Below, one piece after another: positions 38,011-45,492 of a stretch of 64,000 bases of DNA (position 1 is the first letter of the stretch; every line of letters begins with the position of its first letter). Source of the stretch: Flavobacteriales bacterium (GTDB taxonomy: Bacteria > Bacteroidota > Bacteroidia > Flavobacteriales_F > PHOS-HE28). The stretch lies in NCBI GenBank assembly GCA_016710965.1, contig JADJTW010000032.1:62001-126000 (forward strand). Direction: 5' to 3'. Both the position numbers and the translations under genes were made by a program. The notes below the pieces were generated by a model, which worked only from the letters and a program-made list of their open reading frames with translations, was not told where the DNA came from and did not search any database.

Positions 38011-38517
38011 TCACACACTCGTCTTCACCTTGCTCCAAGGCTTCACTTGCCAGGTGATCGTGCCTGTGGCGATATGGTTCCCCGCTATGTCGTGCAATTC
38101 GACCATGCTGGTGTAGTCCACGGCATCGGCGCTTTGCAAGGGCCGCACCACATGGGTTTCAATGTCACTTGCGGCGGGTGCCGCCCGCGCTATGGTGCGC
38201 TTCTTCGCCTGGTAGTGGTAGTTCATGCGCAATTCGCGCATGATCATGCGGTACTCCTTGGGGTCCACCAGTTCCAGCACGCTCAGTCCGCTGCACATCT
38301 CGGCTGCTGTGGCCAGGCCGCAGGCGTGAATGCCTCTCACGTGGTTCTGGTTGATGCGCCAGTAGGGGATCTCCACGCTCATGCCTCCTTCTTTGAGCGG
38401 AACCACTTTGAAGCCGTGCGGCCGATTGAAAGGGATGATCCATGGCAGCAGCACATTGGCCCACCAGCGCCGCAACGCGGAGTCCCTTGCGCCTGCGAGC
38501 ATCTTCGGCACGTTCAT
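38011..38517 (-). CDS. DUF4442 hotdog-fold protein (possible thioesterase)
   Basis: 168 residues matching the DUF4442 family of hotdog-fold proteins: IPFNRPHGFKVVPLKEGGMSVEIPYWRINQNHVRGIHACGLATAAEMCSGL, where N-H/G-x-x-A corresponds to the PaaI-type thioesterase helix, then RMIMRELRMNYHYQAKKRTIARA. It probably binds acyl-CoA or acyl-ACP; catalysis is not demonstrated by sequence. Its ATG overlaps the stop of the preceding minus-strand gene in the four bases ATGA (38514-38517), so translation is coupled to the MazG-like gene. Confidence 0.8.
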   Translation of the reverse strand: MNVPKMLAGARDSALRRWWANVLLPWIIPFNRPHGFKVVPLKEGGMSVEIPYWRINQNHVRGIHACGLATAAEMCSGLSVLELVDPKEYRMIMRELRMNYHYQAKKRTIARAAPAASDIETHVVRPLQSADAVDYTSMVELHDIAGNHIATGTITWQVKPWSKVKTSV

Positions 38518-38918
38518 CGAGCGAGGATCGATGCGATATCCGGCCGGAAGTAGCCGGGACCCTTCAACACTTTGCCATCATCGCGGTGGATCGGCTTGCC
38601 ATCGGCGCCGAGCTTGCTCATGTTGCTGCGTTGGATCTCACGGAACACCTCATCGATCTTGTGCTCGAGCCCGTGCTTCAGTAACGTGCCGCAAAGGATG
38701 TAGAGGATGTCGCCCAAAGCGTCGGCAACTTCCACCAGATCGCCCTTCATGGCGGCATCCAGGTATTCCTCGTTCTCCTCGCGGATCAGCTTGTACCGCA
38801 ACAACGCATCGCGGTCTCCGATGGCGCCATTGGGAGCATCGGCGTTGGCGATGCCGAATGCATCGTGGAAGGCGCGGACGTGCTCTGCGGCTTCGGACAG
38901 CGTAAGGGGCTTGGTCAT
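38514..38918 (-). CDS. MazG-like nucleoside triphosphate pyrophosphohydrolase
   Basis: 134 residues of the all-alpha NTP-PPase (PRA-PH/MazG) superfamily. The metal-binding pattern ExxE and ExxD is visible in REENEEYLDAAMKGDLVEVADALGDILYILCGTLL. The ATG at 38918 is preferred over 38927 (which adds three residues) because the -7 element TACATTCG ends only 4 bases before 38927. Such enzymes hydrolyse non-canonical NTPs; the C-terminal IQRSNMSKLGADGKPIHRDDGKV block resembles phage/Flavobacterial house-cleaning members. The DUF4442 gene follows with an ATGA overlap. Confidence 0.85.
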   Translation of the reverse strand: MTKPLTLSEAAEHVRAFHDAFGIANADAPNGAIGDRDALLRYKLIREENEEYLDAAMKGDLVEVADALGDILYILCGTLLKHGLEHKIDEVFREIQRSNMSKLGADGKPIHRDDGKVLKGPGYFRPDIASILAR

Positions 38919-38931
38919 GGTCTCCATGCGC

Positions 38932-38939
38932 CGAATGTA
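38932..38939 (-). promoter_or_regulatory. -7 element TACATTCG for the MazG-like gene
   Basis: Minus-strand TACATTCG; it sits 4 bases upstream of the first possible ATG and 13 upstream of the preferred one. Confidence 0.55.
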
Positions 38940-39007
38940 GGTGCGACTGCGCCAGTGGTTAACACTCTTTAACCGCGCAGGCCCAGAGCGCGGGACCGCT
39001 CCCTGGT

Positions 39008-39015
39008 GACATTTG
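39008..39015 (+). promoter_or_regulatory. -7-like element GACATTTG before the moxR-bat operon
   Basis: GACATTTG differs from TAnnTTTG in its first base only and lies 40 bases before the moxR ATG. It is the best candidate promoter for the whole nine-gene operon. Confidence 0.5.
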
Positions 39016-39055
39016 CGTTCAGCTTGCGGCCGAAGGCCGAAACGAGAAGAGAACC

Positions 39056-40099
39056 ATGGAAGAGACCCTTTCGACCAGTGCCGCCACCGCATCCCAGCAA
39101 GCGGTCACTTCAGAGAGCATCCGAGCGCTCAATGAGCGTATCCAAAACGCAAGCGCCTTCGTGGACCTGATCGATCGGGAGATGGAGAAGGTGATCGTGG
39201 GCCAGAAGGACATGGTGCAGAAGCTGCTTGTGGCCCTGTTGGCAGACGGCCATGTGCTGCTCGAAGGCGTCCCCGGCCTGGCCAAGACCATGGCTATCAA
39301 AGCCCTCGCCCGCACCGTCGATGTGGACTTCAGTCGCATCCAGTTCACACCCGACCTGCTCCCTGCCGATCTCATCGGTACGCTCATCTACAGTCAGCGC
39401 AACGAGGAGTTCACAGTGAAGAAGGGACCGCTCTTCAGCAATTTCATCCTCGCCGATGAGATCAACCGGGCTCCTGCCAAGGTGCAAAGCGCCTTGCTCG
39501 AAGCCATGCAGGAGCGACAAGTCACCATAGGCTTGCAGACCTATGAGCTGCCCCAGCCCTTCATGGTTCTGGCCACCATGAACCCCATTGAGCAGGAAGG
39601 CACCTATCCGCTGCCCGAAGCTCAGACTGACCGCTTCATGCTGAAAGTGGTGCTCGACTATCCGCGCCGTGAGGAGGAGAAGCTCATCATCCGCCAGAAC
39701 ACACGGCCAGGGGCCATGCCCGAATCCTCGATGGTGGTGAAGCCTGCGGAGATCATGACCGCGCGGCAGTTGGTGCGCGAGGTATACATGGATGAGAAGA
39801 TCGAGCAGTACATCGTGGACATCGTGTACGCCACGCGCAAGCCCGACCAGTACAAGCTGGGCGACCTCACCGCGATGATCGGTTTCGGTGCCAGTCCACG
39901 TGCGAGCATCAACATGGCGCTCGCCGCCAAGGCATTCGCCTTCATCAAGCACCGGGGATATGTGATACCCGAGGATGTGCGTGCCGTATGTCCCGATGTG
40001 CTCCGTCACCGGATCGGCCTCACCTATGAAGCAGAAGCTGAGAACATCACCGTGGGCGAGATCATCGATCGGGTCCTCAACACGGTCGAAGTTCCCTGA
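39056..40099 (+). CDS. MoxR-family AAA ATPase
   Basis: 347 residues. MoxR-type AAA+ chaperone-like ATPase that usually works with the von Willebrand factor A proteins encoded beside it. Walker A-like loop is GVPGLAKT (about 75-82), Walker B ILADEINRAPAKVQSALLEAM, sensor VLATMNPIEQEGTYPLPEAQTDRFM. It is first in an operon with DUF58, batA, batB, the TPR genes, batD and batE, the classic Bacteroidota aerotolerance arrangement. A gap of 73 bases follows before the DUF58 gene, the largest in the operon. Confidence 0.95.
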   Translation: MEETLSTSAATASQQAVTSESIRALNERIQNASAFVDLIDREMEKVIVGQKDMVQKLLVALLADGHVLLEGVPGLAKTMAIKALARTVDVDFSRIQFTPDLLPADLIGTLIYSQRNEEFTVKKGPLFSNFILADEINRAPAKVQSALLEAMQERQVTIGLQTYELPQPFMVLATMNPIEQEGTYPLPEAQTDRFMLKVVLDYPRREEEKLIIRQNTRPGAMPESSMVVKPAEIMTARQLVREVYMDEKIEQYIVDIVYATRKPDQYKLGDLTAMIGFGASPRASINMALAAKAFAFIKHRGYVIPEDVRAVCPDVLRHRIGLTYEAEAENITVGEIIDRVLNTVEVP

Positions 40100-40172
40100 A
40101 CCAGCATAGGAAGCAGGGGCAGGAGCGAAGGGAACGCTCGCCTGCGCCCCGCCCTGCGACTTCGCCTACGGA

Positions 40173-41060
40173 ATGAATACCGCCCAACACACCAAGGACC
40201 TCCTCAAGAAGGTGCGCCTGATCGAGCTGAAGACGCGCGGTTTGAGCGAGCACATCTTCAGTGGGGAGTACCACAGCGCATTCAAGGATCGTGGCATGAC
40301 CTTCAGCGAAGTGCGGGAGTACAGCCCTGGTGACGAAGTGCGCACCATCGACTGGAACGTGACCGCGCGCTTCGGTCATCCCTTCGTGAAGGTCTTCGAG
40401 GAGGAACGCGAACTGACGGCCATGCTCATTGCGGACATGAGCGCCTCGGAGGATTTCGGCACCACTAGTCTCCTGAAGCGAGAACTGATCACGGAAGCAT
40501 GCGCCACCATCGCATTCAGCGCCATCAAGAACAACGACAAGGTGGGCCTGATCCTCTTCACGGACAAGGTGGAGCGGTTCATCCCTCCGAAGAAGGGCCG
40601 CAGCCATATCCTACGCATCGTGCGGGAGCTGATCGAGTTCCGTCCACAGGCCAGGGGCACTGATATAGCAGGCGCGCTGCGTTACCTCAACAACGTCATC
40701 AAGAAGCGCAGCATCGCTTTCCTGGTGAGCGATCTCCTCGACGACGGTTATGAGGATGCGCTGAAGATCGCCAATCGCCGGCATGACCTGGTGGTGCTTC
40801 GCACTACCGACCCGCGCGAGGGCGAGTTGCCCAATGTAGGCCTGGTCCACTTCGCCGATCCCGAGACCGGCGAGCTCCGCTGGATGAACACCGGGAGCCG
40901 TGCCGTTCGCAACGCCTACCGGGCCGCCGGGCTGAAGCATCAACAGCGTACGCGCGAACTGCTGCGGCGCAGCGGGGTGGACCATGCCACCATTTCCACC
41001 AACGAAGGCTATGTGAGGCCGTTGATGCGCCTGTTCAAGCAACGCGAGGGCGCACGATGA
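40173..41060 (+). CDS. DUF58 domain protein
   Basis: 295 residues. The DUF58 motif is clear: HSAFKDRGMTFSEVREYSPGDEVRTIDWNVTARFGHPFVKVFEEERE, followed by a VWA-like core in which a DMSASEDF metal-site-like sequence appears (DxSxS). Members are found in MoxR operons and are thought to be ATPase partners or substrates. It is cytoplasmic with no membrane segment. Its TGA overlaps the ATG of the next gene (ATGA at 41057-41060). Confidence 0.95.
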   Translation: MNTAQHTKDLLKKVRLIELKTRGLSEHIFSGEYHSAFKDRGMTFSEVREYSPGDEVRTIDWNVTARFGHPFVKVFEEERELTAMLIADMSASEDFGTTSLLKRELITEACATIAFSAIKNNDKVGLILFTDKVERFIPPKKGRSHILRIVRELIEFRPQARGTDIAGALRYLNNVIKKRSIAFLVSDLLDDGYEDALKIANRRHDLVVLRTTDPREGELPNVGLVHFADPETGELRWMNTGSRAVRNAYRAAGLKHQQRTRELLRRSGVDHATISTNEGYVRPLMRLFKQREGAR

Positions 41061-41968
41061 GGATCGCGGCGGTCATTGGAGCGTTGGTCACGCTGGGGGC
41101 CATGGCCCAGAGCGGCAGCCCGGTTTCCGTATTGCTCGATCATGACACCATTCCGCTTGGCGGTCGAGCGATGCTCACCATCGTGGTCGACGGCCAGGGA
41201 TCGCCCGTGGCCTGGCCCGTGATAGGCGACACCCTCAACGCGCACATCGAGGTGGTGGGCATGGGCGGGATCGACACCACTGCGGAGATGCAGCTTGTGC
41301 GCAAGCTCGCGCTCACTTCATTCGATAGCGGGTACTGGGCAGTGCCGCCATTCACTTTCACCATAGCCGCGCGCGAAGTGGAGAGCGAAGCGCTGTTGCT
41401 GCACGTGCAAGGCGTTCGCCTGGATAGCGCAGCGGTGCCTGCCGATATGAAACCGATCCACGAACCGCCCTTCAGTATGCTGTGGTTCATGCGCGCGCAC
41501 TGGGAGTGGTTCGCCGCAGGCGGAGCCATGGTGCTGGCCGTTGCGCTGGTCTTGCTTGTGTTGCGCCGCATGCGCAGGAAGCAGCCCGCGCAGGAGGCTC
41601 CTGTGATGGACGTGCCGTTGCATGAGCGTGTCCTGGCTGCGCTCGACGCGCTCGATCGCGAGCGGCTCTGGCAACAGGGCGAGCACAAGGCCTACCAATC
41701 GCGGCTCACCGACCTGTTGCGCGGCTATATCGAAGAGCGATTCCAGGTGCCAGCGCTGGAGCGCACCACGGACGAGCTGTTGTACGAACTGCGCGTGAGC
41801 CCGCTCAACACCGAGCAGCAGAACCTGCTGGGCAATATGCTCCGGCTGGCCGATATGGTGAAGTTCGCAAAGGCCCTGCCCTCCCCGCAGGAGAACGAGC
41901 AGATGATGAGCAGTGCCCTGCGCTTCGTCCGCGATACCATGCCCACCCATGATGCGCCGCGATCCTGA
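41057..41968 (+). CDS. Bat-operon membrane protein with DUF4381-like C-terminus
   Basis: 303 residues. Signal peptide (MRIAAVIGALVTLGAMAQ), a periplasmic beta-rich domain (about 20-140, SVLLDHDTIPLGGRAMLTIVVDGQGSPVAWPV), one transmembrane helix (about 152-172, FAAGGAMVLAVALVLLVLRRMRR) and a cytoplasmic helical domain (LHERVLAALDALDRERLW, YQSRLTDLLRGYIEERFQVPALERTTDELL), the pattern also seen at the end of BatD. It is the BatD-like small protein often found between DUF58 and batA. Overlaps the DUF58 gene by 4 bases and batA by about 20. Confidence 0.8.
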   Translation: MRIAAVIGALVTLGAMAQSGSPVSVLLDHDTIPLGGRAMLTIVVDGQGSPVAWPVIGDTLNAHIEVVGMGGIDTTAEMQLVRKLALTSFDSGYWAVPPFTFTIAAREVESEALLLHVQGVRLDSAAVPADMKPIHEPPFSMLWFMRAHWEWFAAGGAMVLAVALVLLVLRRMRRKQPAQEAPVMDVPLHERVLAALDALDRERLWQQGEHKAYQSRLTDLLRGYIEERFQVPALERTTDELLYELRVSPLNTEQQNLLGNMLRLADMVKFAKALPSPQENEQMMSSALRFVRDTMPTHDAPRS

Positions 41969-43034
41969 CAGCTGGGCCTTCGCCGGATGGCTTGCCATTG
42001 CGGCCGCCGTGGTGGGCGTGCTTGCGTGGCAAGTCGTCGCGACCTACGAACTGGCATACCCGCGCGTGCTGTTCGCCGCCCTCGTGCTTCCCGGCCTCGC
42101 CTGGCTGCGCATACGCCGTGAGCGACGATCGGATGCACAGGTGCGCGTATCCGCGCTTCGCGGCCATCCGCAGCGTCCCTTCGATCCGCTGGCCCTCTTG
42201 CGACCTGCCGCGTTCGCGGCCTCCCTGGCCGGCGCGGCGCTGTTGCTGCTGGCCATGGCGCGCCCGCAGAGCAGCGACAACAAGGAAGACATCACGCGCG
42301 AAGGGATCGACATCATCCTGGCCATGGACCTCAGCGGAAGCATGCTCGCCCGGGACCTCAAGCCCGACCGGCTCGAAGCCTCGAAGGCCGTTGCCGCTGA
42401 ATTCATCGATGCGCGACCCGATGATCGCATCGGCTTGGTCGTGTACGAAGGAGAAGCCTACACGCAATGCCCGCTCACCAGTGATCACCGCGTGCTCAAG
42501 GAACTCTTCGCAGCGGCTCGCTCAGGGCTCATCGAAGGAGGTACGGCCGTGGGCATGGGCCTCGCCACGGCGCTCAATCGGCTGCGCGAGAGCAAGGCGA
42601 AGAGCAAGGTGGTCATCCTGCTCACCGACGGCGTGAGCAACCGCGGCACTGTGCAGCCTCTCGATGCGGCCATGATCGCCGAGCAGATGGGCATCCGGGT
42701 ATACACCATCGGTGTGGGCACCCAAGGCAAGGCCTATGGTCCGGTCGGTCGCCTACCGAATGGCCACCTGGTCTTCGACTACGTCGATGTCGATCTGGAC
42801 GAACCCACCTTGCAGAAGGTGGCATCGCTCACCGGTGGTCGCTATTTCCGCGCCACCGACGAGCGCAAGTTGAAGGGAATCTATCAGGAGATCGACCGAT
42901 TGGAGAAGACCCGCACTGAAGTGCAGCAGTACACCTTGCGGAAGGAGGAATTCCACCGACTGGCCTTGTGGAGCGCGCTGCTCTTCCTCGGCGCCTTCGT
43001 TATCGAACGGACCTTGTTGCGAGGCATGGTATGA
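41949..43034 (+). CDS. batA: BatA, von Willebrand factor A membrane protein
   Basis: 361 residues. N-terminal membrane helices (about 10-33 and 70-90), then a VWA domain with MIDAS pattern DLSGSM in IILAMDLSGSMLARDLKPDRLEASK, the conserved Thr in EGGTAVGMG, and the third Asp in ILLTDGVSN, and a C-terminal membrane helix (WSALLFLGAFVIERTLL). The ATG at 41949 (a second ATG follows directly) lies inside the preceding gene by 20 bases. Bat proteins support aerotolerance in Bacteroides and, more generally, envelope stress tolerance; the target bound through the metal site is unknown. Ends in an ATGA overlap with batB. Confidence 0.93.
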   Translation: MMRRDPDSWAFAGWLAIAAAVVGVLAWQVVATYELAYPRVLFAALVLPGLAWLRIRRERRSDAQVRVSALRGHPQRPFDPLALLRPAAFAASLAGAALLLLAMARPQSSDNKEDITREGIDIILAMDLSGSMLARDLKPDRLEASKAVAAEFIDARPDDRIGLVVYEGEAYTQCPLTSDHRVLKELFAAARSGLIEGGTAVGMGLATALNRLRESKAKSKVVILLTDGVSNRGTVQPLDAAMIAEQMGIRVYTIGVGTQGKAYGPVGRLPNGHLVFDYVDVDLDEPTLQKVASLTGGRYFRATDERKLKGIYQEIDRLEKTRTEVQQYTLRKEEFHRLALWSALLFLGAFVIERTLLRGMV

Positions 43035-44176
43035 GCGCGCGCGGCACATATCACTGGGGCACTTCGGCGATCATCGTATGCGCTGTGGAGCTGATCGCTT
43101 GGGCGGTGATGCTCGGAAGCTGGTGGCTGCTCGATCGCGAGGTGCCCGCCTTCCGGTTCGAGAAGCCTCTGATGCTTCGCGGCATGCTGGCCGGGCCCGT
43201 GCTCGTGCTCCTGTTCCTTGTCGACATGGCCTGGCGCAATCGCGCTCTTCTACGCTTCGCCACCGATGCCACGCGCGAGCGGATGGTGCCAGGGGTGAGC
43301 ACAGGGCGGCAATGCGTGCGCTTCCTATTGCTGCGCCATGGTTTGGGCCTCCTTGTGCTCGCGCTGGCCGTTCCGCAGTTCGGCACCTTGCCGGTGGAAG
43401 TGAAGGCCAAGGGCATCGACCTGGTGGTGGCGGTGGATGTGAGCAACAGCATGGCCTGCGAGGACCTCAAGCCAAGCCGGATGGAACTCGCCCGGCGCTC
43501 GCTCGAGCAATTGATCGATCGGTCCAAAGGCGATCGAATCGGCCTGGTGGTCTTTGCCGGCGAAGCCTTCGTGCAATTGCCCATCACCTATGACCGCGCC
43601 GCTGCGAAGATGTTCCTGAGCACCATCGGGCCGGGTTCCGTCGGCACGCAAGGAACGGCCATCGGATCGGCCATCGATCTTGCGCGGCAGTCCTTCCAGG
43701 GAGAGTCGAAGGCCGGTCGGGCCATCATCGTCATCACCGATGGCGAGAACCATGAGGACGATGCTGTGGGTGCCGCCCAGCGCGCAGCAGCCGAGAACAT
43801 CATCGTGCATACTGTAGGTATGGGCACGCCCCAGGGCGGACCCATTCCTGTGCGGACCGGCGGTCGCATGATGGGTTTCCGCAAGGACAAGGAAGGCAAC
43901 ACGGTGGTGAGCCGGTTGGATGAAGCCATGTTGCGCCGCATCGCTACAGAAGGGAAGGGCAGCTATGTGCGTGCGACGAGCTCTAGCACCGGCATACAGG
44001 AACTGGTGGACGAACTGAAGGCGATGGACAGGACGGAGACTGCCACGCACCAATACTCCGCCCACGACGACCGATTCCAATGGCCGCTCGCGGGCGCGCT
44101 GATCCTGCTCCTCGCATACCTGCTGCTCGGAGAGCAGCGCAATTCACGGCCGCTGTGGCGGGCCATGGCTGCATGA
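43031..44176 (+). CDS. batB: BatB, von Willebrand factor A membrane protein
   Basis: 381 residues, paralogous to BatA. Two N-terminal membrane helices, a VWA domain with MIDAS DVSNSM (in LVVAVDVSNSMACEDLKPSRMELARRS), Thr in GTQGTAIGSAI and Asp in IIVITDGENHEDDA, a variable loop with GMGTPQGGPIPVR, and a C-terminal membrane helix (WPLAGALILLLAYLLL). A conspicuous BatB feature, the KDKEGNTVVSRLDEAMLRRIA block, is present. ATGA overlap with batA upstream and with the TPR gene downstream. Confidence 0.93.
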   Translation: MSARGTYHWGTSAIIVCAVELIAWAVMLGSWWLLDREVPAFRFEKPLMLRGMLAGPVLVLLFLVDMAWRNRALLRFATDATRERMVPGVSTGRQCVRFLLLRHGLGLLVLALAVPQFGTLPVEVKAKGIDLVVAVDVSNSMACEDLKPSRMELARRSLEQLIDRSKGDRIGLVVFAGEAFVQLPITYDRAAAKMFLSTIGPGSVGTQGTAIGSAIDLARQSFQGESKAGRAIIVITDGENHEDDAVGAAQRAAAENIIVHTVGMGTPQGGPIPVRTGGRMMGFRKDKEGNTVVSRLDEAMLRRIATEGKGSYVRATSSSTGIQELVDELKAMDRTETATHQYSAHDDRFQWPLAGALILLLAYLLLGEQRNSRPLWRAMAA

Positions 44177-44976
44177 AGCATGCAACGGCCATAGTCGTCC
44201 TTCTGCTCGCCTCGTGCGGCACACCCGAGGAGCGCATGGCCGAGAGGGCGCTTCGCCTTGGAGCGAGCCGCTATCATGCTGGCGATTTCAGCAGCGCGGA
44301 CAGCCTCTTCGCCACTGCGCCCGACAATGAGCGCGCCGTGCGCAACCGGGGCAACACGCTCTTCCGCACCAAGGCATGGAGCGAGGCCATTGCACAGTTG
44401 CGCCAGGCGGCGCTGATGGACACCAGTTCAGCGGAGCAGGCAACGCTGCGCTACAACCTCGGCCGTACGCATCTTGCCGAAGCAGCCTTCGCCGATACGC
44501 TCATGCGCGAGCACGGCCGATCGCTGGCCGGTATGCGCCTCGATGCGGCAGATATCGCCACGCGAGTGAACCAAGTGGTCGTGCAGGATTCCTTGCAACG
44601 GGAAATGCGCCGGCTCGATGCCTTGGTCGACTCATCGCTCGTCGAGGCAGTGAAGGGCTTCAAGGGCACCCTGCGGCTCGCACCTGCTGACGACAGCGCT
44701 CGCCACAATCTCGCCATCGCCCAGCGAGCGCTTGCCCTCCGTGGCGGACGTGGGCCGAATGACGCTTCCAAAGGGAATGACAAGGACAAGGACCAGCAGC
44801 TCAGCGCTCGGGCCCAGCTGATCATGCAACACGCTGATTCGCTCGTGGAGGAGTACAAGTTCCGCGATGCGCTCGACATCTTGCAACGCGGTTTGAAGGA
44901 GGACCCGAGCCTGAAGGCGAAGAAGGAATACATGGATAAGCTCGATACCGTGAACAAAGCCGCTCAAGCCCAATGA
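44173..44976 (+). CDS. TPR lipoprotein of the Bat operon
   Basis: 267 residues. Lipoprotein signal MKHATAIVVLLLASC, then TPR-type helical repeats (ASRYHAGDFSSADSLFATA, NRGNTLFRTKAWSEAIAQLRQAALMD, SAEQATLRYNLGRTHLAEAAF, EAVKGFKGTLRLAPADDSARHNLAIAQRAL, YKFRDALDILQRGLKEDP). In most Bat operons one TPR gene (batC) stands here. In this genome it is followed by a second short gene carrying the typical BatC C-terminus, so BatC function may be divided. Starts within the batB stop (ATGA). Confidence 0.82.
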   Translation: MKHATAIVVLLLASCGTPEERMAERALRLGASRYHAGDFSSADSLFATAPDNERAVRNRGNTLFRTKAWSEAIAQLRQAALMDTSSAEQATLRYNLGRTHLAEAAFADTLMREHGRSLAGMRLDAADIATRVNQVVVQDSLQREMRRLDALVDSSLVEAVKGFKGTLRLAPADDSARHNLAIAQRALALRGGRGPNDASKGNDKDKDQQLSARAQLIMQHADSLVEEYKFRDALDILQRGLKEDPSLKAKKEYMDKLDTVNKAAQAQ

Positions 44977-45491
44977 TGCTGCGGTCCATCATAGCCTTCT
45001 TGCTGGTATGCCAGGCTGTTTCGGCCTTCGCGCAGGACAGCACGCGCACGGCGGCGGATTATTTCAACCGGGCAGCTCGCCAGTATGTGAAGGAGGACAA
45101 GATGAGCGCCTTGCGGACACTGGACATGGGCCTTCAGGCCTATCCAGGCGATCCGCGCATGCTGAAGTTGGCGGAGGAATTACTGAAGCAACAGCAACCG
45201 CGACAACAACAGCAACAGCAGCAACAACAACAACAGCAGCAGCAGCAGCAAGAGCAGCAGCAAGAGCAGCAGCAAAAGCGGCAACAGCAAGGGGAGCAGA
45301 AGCAGGAGGAGCAACAGGCCCGAGGCGAACAGGATCGAGAAGGCGGAGAACGCCGTCGCGAGGAAGGAATAGACCCGAAGGACGCTGAGCGCATCCTGGA
45401 CGCCATGCAGCGGCAGGAGAAGGACACGCAGGAGAAGGTCCGCATGCAGATGCGACCTGCAAGAAGAGCCCGGATCGAAAAGGACTGGTGA
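44973..45491 (+). CDS. batC: BatC-like protein with polyglutamine tract
   Basis: 172 residues. Signal peptide (MMLRSIIAFLLVCQAVSAFAQ), a short TPR-like helix pair (YFNRAARQYVKEDKMSALRTLDMGLQAYPGDPRMLKL), then an uninterrupted run of 16 Gln (78-93) extended by QE/QK-rich sequence and an acidic-basic segment, and the BatC-family C-terminus DAERILDAMQRQEKDTQEKVR...IEKDW. The Gln-rich linker of BatC proteins is normally shorter and mixed; here it is a near-pure CAA/CAG array. Start overlaps the preceding stop in ATGA; batD follows after one base. Confidence 0.8.
   Translation: MMLRSIIAFLLVCQAVSAFAQDSTRTAADYFNRAARQYVKEDKMSALRTLDMGLQAYPGDPRMLKLAEELLKQQQPRQQQQQQQQQQQQQQQQEQQQEQQQKRQQQGEQKQEEQQARGEQDREGGERRREEGIDPKDAERILDAMQRQEKDTQEKVRMQMRPARRARIEKDW
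45204..45251 (+). repeat. CAA/CAG trinucleotide array coding for 16 glutamines
   Basis: Sixteen uninterrupted CAA or CAG codons, then further CAG-rich sequence to about 45300. Codons are mixed (seven to nine of each kind), so it is not a single-motif microsatellite, but slippage could change its length. Confidence 0.9.
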
Positions 45492-45492
45492 G

